Origin: Cycas panzhihuaensis
Lineage: Eukaryota; Cycadophyta
Assembly (NCBI GenBank): GCA_023213395.1
Contig: CM041465.1
Span: 6,386,001-6,450,000 of the forward strand
Direction of reading: 5' to 3'
Length of the DNA stretch: 64,000 nucleotides
A program made the translations under genes and the position numbers. Positions within the stretch are counted from its first letter, which is position 1. Each line of letters opens with the position of its first letter. The notes under the pieces were generated by a model. It saw only the letters and a list, made by a program, of their open reading frames with translations, was not told the DNA's origin and ran no database searches. This document shows, in pieces, positions 56,653 through 64,000 of the stretch.

Positions 56653-57899
56653 CTACAAAACAGAAAAATGCACATGGGCATTCATTATATTGAAACCTCC
56701 CGCATCCTCTACTCAAGAAAGGATTTTACAAAATAATGTGCACAAACAAAATGAGATGAAATCTTATTAATGCCCACAATGACAAAACATGGTCAACATA
56801 GCTGGTGGAAGAATACCGCATGGTAGTACATCAAAGCAGAGTGCCTACAGCATCTTCAATCCAAGACTATTTAAATGTAAGTTAATAGAACAAACATAAA
56901 GTGGGGTATCTAAATACAAATACCAAATGAGCCATATCCTCTGTCGCAAGGATCTGAACCCCAACAACGCAAGGGGGACGTATGATGATAGCTGTGGGTC
57001 ATGAATTCTTACCAAGTGCATGACATCAAGCATCCCTAACCAAGAGTAGATAATGTGCACCAACTAGCATACTCCAGATGCCTCATACATCCTCGTGCCT
57101 GCTGTCCACCACAACAACATCCCCAACGGCTTGCTGAATAATCTGATCAATGAAGCATCAACTGTAGCCGGAAAGAAAATAGTAATGAGATTTTGTTGCA
57201 AAATCTTGAAAGACTAGTTGTCCCTACTCTGAATGGCAGCAGTTCCCCTAGCACTCGAGGTTGAAATATGGTTTGTAGACGAGGGAAGGGCCTTGATGTG
57301 AGACCCTCAAAGGTCACTTGGCTCCTACTTTGATAGTTGTAGCTTTTCTAAAGTGTCCCATCCTGTATCTAGGCTGTGAAGAGGGTTGTCTAGTAGTCCA
57401 ATTCATTGAACGGTGCTTGATCCAACATGGAGTATGATGCAAGCTTAAGGGGAGGTCTTATGTCCAATTGCACATCAAAGAATGAAAGAATGATGTGATG
57501 ATAACCTATGTGGCAAGGCTTGTGTTAACTGTGGACAGGGACCCCAGCTGTCCCAAGGCTGCCTGTTTGCTCCATGACTGGCACACCAGCTGTCCTGAGG
57601 CTGCTTGTTTGCTCCATTAGTTGGCCCTTCTTGGCACTGGCTTCGTGTCTTGATGTCTCATGTCCTACAAGTTAGGGTTTTCCAGCTACCATACAACATT
57701 AGAATCCACAAGCAATGCAACAGTCATCCACAATATTCATAGACAATATGCCACATAACTCATTAATTCATTAAACAATGAGTGGAATCAGATACAGGAG
57801 TGGCTACCTTGCTTGGAGATTGAATGACTAGTCTCTCACATTGAACAGGGCGTAAGAACGCCCATTTTATACCCCAATCAGATGCCTTTCCACCCGAAA
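56653..57899. other. Upstream intron or flank of the RRM gene
   Basis: A polypyrimidine tract and TAG at 56653-56670 (minus strand TTTTTCTGTTTTGTAG) mark an intron that runs rightward. I could not find its 5' exon. The region contains a tandem duplication and no recognisable coding sequence. Confidence 0.4.
57544..57625. repeat. Two tandem 42-bp repeats
   Basis: Units 57544-57585 and 57586-57625 share CCAGCTGTCC, GGCTGC and TGTTTGCTCCAT with a few changes. Confidence 0.75.
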
Positions 57900-58516
57900 G
57901 ACACTTCTTTACAATGTGACTAGTGACTTTTCATTACAATAATTACATAATTAATACGCAATAAACTATTGGTGACACTTCATATTTCAATACATTTGTA
58001 TGGATCTACTAACACAATTCCATTGTAGCCATATTGACTTTACCTAAGGCACTCCAATATTGTCAAAATCATTCTGCTTGTCATTCCTGCTGTGTGAGCC
58101 ACTCTATGAACAACTTCCTACAGTTCTCTGCTATTCCTTGACTAAGTCATTCCATAGTGGTAATGACGTTCCTGGTGTCATTCTAGTTGTTCCTCGAGAC
58201 CAATAATCTCTCTCTCTTTGGTTTCTATCTGAGATATCCCCATGTGCCATCCTATCTGTTCATAGCATTCCTAAGGCAGTTTTCACAATTGTTTGTTCAT
58301 TAAGGGCCAATTTTCCCGCATATATCTACTAAGGGTTCAAAATTTTTTGGAAATCCTTGTTCAAACCAAAACTTTGTCAATTTTTTTCAAAATTTTTGTT
58401 TGGGGTCATTCTTTCCCTCCTGCATCTCGAGCTACTCTGACAGCTCAATGATCTTTAGCTGCTTCTCTGCTAACTTGTCCTAGAGATGCTAGACTATTTC
58501 ATCCTTCTGCGAACTG
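57900..58516 (-). pseudogene. Degenerate coiled-coil coding remnant
   Basis: On the minus strand at about 58490-58400 the frame reads DKLAEKQLKIIELSE, stop, LEMQEGKNDPKQKF. Near 58220-58170 it reads KPKREIIGLEEQLE. Both look like charged helical protein broken by stops, perhaps a decayed gag or a plant coiled-coil protein. I cannot name the family. Confidence 0.3.
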
Positions 58517-58838
58517 TTAAATGTTACATTTAATAGGAATGGGGATCTAATTTCACATGATTAACTACCAAACTAACATGAACATTAAATTCACATCATT
58601 GATGAAATTTCAAAGTAAAGTCATTTCTCATTAAAATTTAACAGTGCACAACATGTTCATGTATACAAATTTTAAATGTAATCTAATTCTTGCCTATGTG
58701 ACACATGATGTAAGAGTTGTAACCCCTGATGACTCATCACTCACTATACAATTTAATAATCCTAAAATCTAATAATGTACAAAAGGGGAGGCTCATAACC
58801 TAAGTTATGAGCCATAAATAAACATTAACATCAACACT
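58517..58838 (-). repeat. 3' LTR of element H
   Basis: On the minus strand it starts TGTTGATGTTAATG after the polypurine tract and appears to end ...CATTTAACA at 58517. The left end is inferred from the terminal inverted repeat only, because no second copy is in view. Confidence 0.6.
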
Positions 58839-60937
58839 CCCCCTTAATGTTTATTTCATTTTCTCTAACACCAAAACCATCATGAAAAGTTTGAAATCTT
58901 TTACGTTCCAATGGTTTAATAAAAATGTCAGGCAATTGTTCTTCTGTTGGCCTATACACTATCTTTATCACACCTTTTTTAATTAATTCTCGAATAAGGT
59001 GATGGTGCACCTCTATGTGTTTGGTGTGAATGTGGTGCACTAGATTCTTCGCAATCTTCAAGGTACTTTGATTATTACAATACAAAATAGTTAGTTCTAA
59101 TTGCGATAGTCACATGTCCTCCAGAATCTGTCGTAACCAAATGGCTTCAATGGTTGTTGCAATTGCAGCCTTGTATTCTGCTTTAGTTGAGGATAAAGTA
59201 ACATTTGATTGCTTTTTGTTGCTCCATGTAATGGTAGCTGATCCCAAACTAAAACAATATCCAAAAGTTGACCTTCTGCTATCTGTACATTTGATCCAAT
59301 TAGAATCTATAAATCCTGTCAATTTGAAATGATTGTTATAATGGAATTTGAGTCCATATTGAATTGTCCCTTTCAAGTATTTTAAGATTCCTTTTGTAGC
59401 TTTCTAGTGACTCTATTTTGGCGCTACCATAAATCTGGACACTATTCCAATTGCAAAAGAAATATCAAGTTTGGTAGTGATCAGGTATATTAGATTTCCC
59501 ACCAATTGCCTATACAAAGTAAAATCCACATTTGCTCCACCATTTTCAGTTGATAACTAGGAACCTGTCTCCATGGGGGTAGGCGTAGATTTGCAATCAT
59601 CCATTCTAAATTTCTTTAGAATTTCTCAGGTGTACTTTGCCTACGATATGAAGACATGTTCAGGCCTTTGCCATACTTCCATTAGAAAGATGTAGTGTAA
59701 AGTTCGAAAATATGTCATCTCAAAGAAATGATTCATATCTACTTTCAAATTTGATATCGTTGTGATATCATTGCCTGCTATCAGTAGATCGTCAATGTAC
59801 AACACCGCAAATATGATATTATCATTTTCTTCTTTGATATTAAAATTTGGGTCAACTAAAGATCTCTCAAATCCATTCTTTAGAAAGTACTAATCAATTT
59901 TTTCATACCAGGCTTGAGTAGCTTGTTTGAAGTCGTACAAGGCCTTTTTGAGTTGACATACCAAGTGCTCTTGACCATTTTCAACAAAGCTACATGATTG
60001 CTCTGTGTAGACTTCTTCATGTAAATCCCCATTCAAAAATATGTTTTTTACATCCATTTGGTGTAGTTTCCAATTGAATTGAGTAGTTACCACCATAATG
60101 ATTTGAATGGTATTCATTTTTGCAACAGGAGAGAATGTTTCTTAGTAGTCGATCTCTTTTAACTTCTTGAAGCCTTTTGCTACAAATCGAGCTTTGTACT
60201 TATCTACAAATCCGTCCAGTTTGAACTTCTTCCTATAGATCCATTTGCATCCAATTGTATGCTTGATAGCAAGCAATTCGACCAAATCCCATATGTGGCT
60301 TTTTCTAATAGCTTGGATTTCAAATTCCATAGCTGCATTCCACTTTTGTTCTTTAACTACTTCTTCAATCATAGATGGTTCACTTGAATCCAACAAACGA
60401 ACCATGAGAGGTATATTCTCCTACTCAGAAGGTCGCATTTTTTATTTCCGCTTTCCTTCAGAGTCAGATAACAATCTTTTAGCGTCCTCCATAGTTTTTA
60501 TGTACCATTTTGGAAGCTGCTTCTTTGAGGATGAAGGTGTTGAATCTAACACTTTTTCTTGCTTTGATTTCCGTTATCTCTTTGGCATCTTTTCAGATTT
60601 TGCTTCTGGAAACTGAAAAGATTCCAATTCTGCTTCATCACCAATATGTACTGGTTCATATTTAGGTTGAACAATGTCACGTGAAGTACTGCATTCAGGC
60701 GGCTCTTCATCCTGATCTTCAACCTCAATTGAATCAATGTCTTGTGTTTCTTCTTCTTAAAATATCACATCACGAGTTGTATGGACTTTTCGTGAAGACA
60801 ACTTGTATACTCTATATGCTTTGCTTTCTTCATAGTATCCTACAAGGATGCACTTTGTGCTATTATCATCCAACTTTTGTTGTTTTTCCCTTGGAATATG
60901 CATGTACACATTACATCCAAAGATTCTTAGATGACTA
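58839..60937 (-). pseudogene. pol: Integrase tail, RT and RNase H of element H
   Basis: Read from right: SHLRIFGCNVYMHIPREKQQ, then KCILVGYYEESKAYRVYKL, the integrase C-terminal region at about 60935-60770. RT starts at about 60405 (EQKWNAAMEFEIQAIRKSHIW, IGCKWIYRKKF, KARFVAKGF). MDVKNIFLNGDLHEEVYTEQ, ALYDFKQATQAWYEKID and a catalytic box YIDDLLIAGND at about 59795-59765 follow. RNase H has STFGYCFSLG, LSSTKAEYKA, the TKHIEVHHHLIREL box and LPDIFIKPLERKRF. Stops lie at about 59100, 59400 and 59890, and many frames are otherwise open. Confidence 0.87.
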
Positions 60938-61486
60938 TGTTAAACCTTATGTTTACATGTTACGCCTATGTACTTTATTTTTCATGTAATATTTGTACTT
61001 TTGTACTTTAGGGGTGACTTATCACTTAAGTGATAAAGTGCACACCCACATTCTTTCCTAGTGACACAACATTGTCACTAAAGGGTCAAATGGACCCCCA
61101 TGCACTTTTGCTCACTTGAGAGCCCTAAAAGGACACGTCCTACATGCAAGGCATGTACTTTGGATGTTTGACACTAGTCAAACATCCAATGCCTTAGGTT
61201 TCTCCTTTCACTCTATATATTGAGACCTCTCCTCATTGTTCCCATATAGAGTTGGAGTTGTATTGTTATGCTGCCAGTTTGCTAATCAAACTGCTATTCA
61301 TTTGGAGGTTGGACCAATTCCAACTATTCATCTTTGGTATCATTTTTTGCTCTTTCTCTTCATGCTTGATCTTGCTCATGTTTGATCTCAAAGTTTCATC
61401 CTTATTCTAATTTATTTGCTTTCTAGAACTAGAGTGAATATAGCTTCTGGATCTTGGGATTGTAAGGCCATTTGGCCATTTCTACA
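60938..61486 (+). repeat. 5' LTR of element I, with primer site
   Basis: It starts TGTTAAACCTTATG and ends GGCCATTTCTACA. TGGTATCAAAGC at 61489-61500 follows, the tRNA-Met primer site with one change. A TATATATTGAGACC at about 61215-61228 could be part of the promoter. Confidence 0.82.
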
Positions 61487-63805
61487 TTTGGTATCAAAGC
61501 TAGAGGAGAAGAGTTCCCTCTGTTTTGATTTTTTCTTGCTCAAAGGAGATTCAAAGTAGGTTTTACTACCCCTTGGTGACGACCTTCGCTCTCCGAAGGC
61601 GATCTAAGGCATATTTTAGACTTACAACTGCAGATCAAGCTTTGCAGAGCAGTGTTGAAGGTTGGAGAAGGCATATTTCTCAGACCTGGAATTTTTTTTC
61701 AGACTACCAGTTAAGTTTTTGAGTTGGTTTACTCACTTTTTCCTTGTGTTTTTCATCAAAACTGGGTTTTTTAGCTGATTTTTTCCTCACATTTGGGTGT
61801 TGAGCTATTCTCCAGCCATTTGAAGATCTCAGACTAAATTTACTTGAAGTTTGAGGCCCCCTGTAGGCTGTGGATCAATTTCTGGGCATTTTAAGCCCTG
61901 AAACCCCACTCAAAAAGCATAAAAATTACTGTTTCTCACTATTTTTTCTCAGGCTGGCTGTCCACATACTGACCCTGCATGCAACTGTAGCAGACTCAAG
62001 TGAAGCGTTTTGGTGATTAATATGAGGGTTTAAAACCCCAGACAATCGTACGGCTCCAGTTTTCCTTTCTCAAGGACGTGCAACCAACCATAACTTTAAT
62101 TACTTGTAGCTCTCTGCACACTCGACAAAAAGCCTTGAAATTTTAGAGGGAGAGTTGGATACCACTAGGGCGCTCCTCCTCCTGAAATTTCAACACAAAC
62201 AGAGGTCTCTACACGTTGTTCTCATCATCTGTGTGTCCACGGGAGCTACCCAAGTCATGCTGCCATGAACGGCCTTTTTTTATTTTGAAAAATTCAAATC
62301 AAACATTTTGATTTTTAAACCTTATGTTATACTTTTAAAAATATTCCTCTAAATATTCCCTTTTACATAAAGTTCAATTACCTTAAGTTCTTATTTAAGT
62401 CACTTTTTTATTAGAAAATCACCTTTTTTTTTAAGACAAATTTAGTTTCTTTTGATGAATTTTCAGATTTTTAATCACAGTGACTTCATATTAAGTCAAT
62501 AGACTTCATCAAGCTTCTTCTAATAACTCCTCTCATTAAAAAATATTATTTTTTCCTTATTTTTTAAGTCTTTTTAGTCATTTAAGACTTTTTGGCTTGA
62601 ATCTTCAAAGGAAAAAATCAACGTTTTTTTTGTTTTTTAGAGTTTAAAATCTTCATTATGCTTAGTGATTTTATCAAATCATTAAAGCTGAAACAGTCAC
62701 TCATCTTTGGAGATTAAAATTTCTGGGTTTAAGTCCTCAATCAAGGCTCCCTGCGTGGTGTTTTTGCTGCTCAAAGTTGCAAAAAAAAGTTAAATTTCAG
62801 CCTTTGTTTTTTGCCATTTTTTGCCTTATTTAACACTTATTTCATATTTGCAAGTGTTAAAAGGCATTGAAAGGAGTGTTTTTTAAGTTTTGTGACCTTG
62901 TTAAAGTGATCCTCATCACTATTTCAACACTTTTTCTAAGGCACCTTGCATGGTGACCTACTTTCCTTAGTCTCAAAAAGGGCTCAAGGAGACTTGTTTC
63001 TTAATAAAATCACTCATTTTTTGTTGATTGTTGGGACTATTTTAAAGTCCCAAAGTTTTTGCAAGTGATCTTCCTCTCTTTTTGCCAGCATTAAAAGGAA
63101 CCCATTTGCATTTTCAACACAAAGACTTTGCTCTTTCTTCATTGAAGCACTTAGCATCTTCTTCAAAGTGCTTACATTTTCACATTGTACTCAAGCACTT
63201 TCTTTTACTTGGATTTGATAGCACTATTTCACACTAAAGTGCTCATGTAAAAACTATTTATTGTGATGTACTTGGTTGCTTCTCTTTGAAGCCATTGATC
63301 ATTGTAAACATTAATCAAGCATCTACCTCATCCAAGTAAAATCTACTCTAAGTCCACTTCAATTTTCTAAAAGTGAACTTTAAAATCAAGTAGGAGAGGC
63401 CCGAAAAAGGTTCAAACCTTGCCTCTGAAATAACTTTAAGCTTGGTGCATTCCCTACGGGACCAACCAACCATACAGTCAGTGCACGATAATTAAGGTTT
63501 CTTGAGGGAAAAAAGGTTTGAAAAGGGTGTTATTAGAGTTGTGAATCCCAGGGAAAGCATGGTACGTCTATGCAAATCAACCCTACCTGCCTTGTCCTAG
63601 ATTTAACTTGGCCAATTGTTGGATCTCCTCTATAGATCAGGGTTGGGCCAACTCCTTAGCCCAGTCCTCCACCCCTCATCATTCCATTCAGTTGTTGGAT
63701 CTTCTAGTAAGATCAAAACCGTTGGTTTCGTTAGAAGAAGGCGTAACTTAGCGAAAGCTTTGAGTCTCCAAGTTATCTGCTAGCTTCAAGCCTTACAACT
63801 TTAAC
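61487..63805 (+). other. 2.3-kb leader of element I
   Basis: No conserved coding sequence lies between primer site and gag. It is T-rich with many TTTTTT and CTTTTT runs. Copia leaders are usually a few hundred bases at most, so this is long. Confidence 0.6.
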
Positions 63806-64000
63806 ATGGTTGCAATTAATATGCTCAATGCATGTACCATCAGATTAACAGGACAAGACAACTATCAAGAATGCAAAAGAATCACTCAAAATCTCTTGAT
63901 AATGAATGAGTTTTGGGGTTATGTTTCTGGAAGGATATCTTGACCTGTACCTGCTATAAATGATAGTGTAATTGTTCATCCTGATGATGCTCTTGTTGCT
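63806..64000 (+). pseudogene. gag: Start of gag of element I, cut by the window end
   Basis: ATG 63806 opens MVAINMLNACTIRLTGQDNY, then CKRITQNLLIMNEFWGYVSG, the copia gag N-terminus (LTG.NY..W...M...L). The usual Trp reads Cys. A TGA at 63941, codon 46, interrupts, and the frame then continues to the window end (PAINDSVIVHPDDALVA). Confidence 0.8.

Larger units (their letters stand above)
58517..60937 (-). mobile_element. Copia retrotransposon H, 3' part
   Basis: From left: 3' LTR (58517-58838), polypurine tract (plus strand CTCCCCCTTAATG, 58839-58851), RNase H, RT and the integrase C-terminus up to 60937. There the 5' LTR of element I begins. The rest of H presumably continues beyond element I, outside the window. 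Confidence 0.85.
60938..64000 (+). mobile_element. Copia retrotransposon I, 5' part
   Basis: The 5' LTR is followed by a primer site, a long leader and the first 65 codons of gag before the window ends. It interrupts the integrase of element H. The five bases before it, gacta (60933-60937), should recur after its 3' LTR outside the window. Confidence 0.85.

Overview
The window is plant nuclear DNA made almost entirely of LTR retrotransposons at different stages of decay, plus one ordinary spliced host gene. Ty1/copia and Ty3/gypsy pol genes, tRNA-Met-type primer sites, AT-rich non-coding DNA and nested insertions all point to a seed plant with a large, repeat-packed genome. A conifer or other gymnosperm fits, but that last step is inference. 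No bacterial, organellar or rRNA genes were seen.

Layout. (1) 1145-2998: a short element with two LTR-like repeats and almost no interior (TRIM-like). (2) 3015-33917: a nest of five retrotransposons. Copia A (+, 3015-33917) is split by copia B (+, 7563-31410). B holds copia C (-, 10672 to about 16829, lacking its 5' LTR) and copia D (-, 17784-30805). The 5' LTR of D is split by gypsy E (+, 23905-30612). Target-site duplications support the joins: atcac for E, tttct for D, attgg/attag for A and a decayed tcaaa/tgaca for B. LTR divergence by eye is about 16% (A), 10% (B), 13% (D) and 3% (E), broadly in line with the nesting. (3) 35655-38091: an internally deleted minus-strand copia, F. (4) 38360-40204: a gypsy protease fragment and two LTRs of one family facing each other. 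(5) 40988-51214: G, a 10.2-kb minus-strand Tat/Athila-like gypsy element with a perfect atgag duplication. It has a gag N-terminal region of eleven 23-residue repeats and an extra coding region between integrase and the 3' LTR. (6) 54634-56652: a minus-strand host gene with four exons and two RRM-type RNA-binding domains, the only gene here that looks intact. (7) 58517-60937: the 3' part of a minus-strand copia, H, cut by the start of a plus-strand copia, I (60938 to beyond the window end), whose gag begins at 63806 after a 2.3-kb leader.

The retroelement genes follow the usual orders: gag-protease-integrase-RT-RNase H in copia, and gag-protease-RT-RNase H-integrase in gypsy. Nearly all carry stops, frameshifts or damaged catalytic residues, so they are annotated as pseudogenes. 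The features most worth following up are the repeat-bearing gag and the extra 3' region of G, the 16-bp match between the E terminus and its target, and the matching insertion points of B in A and I in H.
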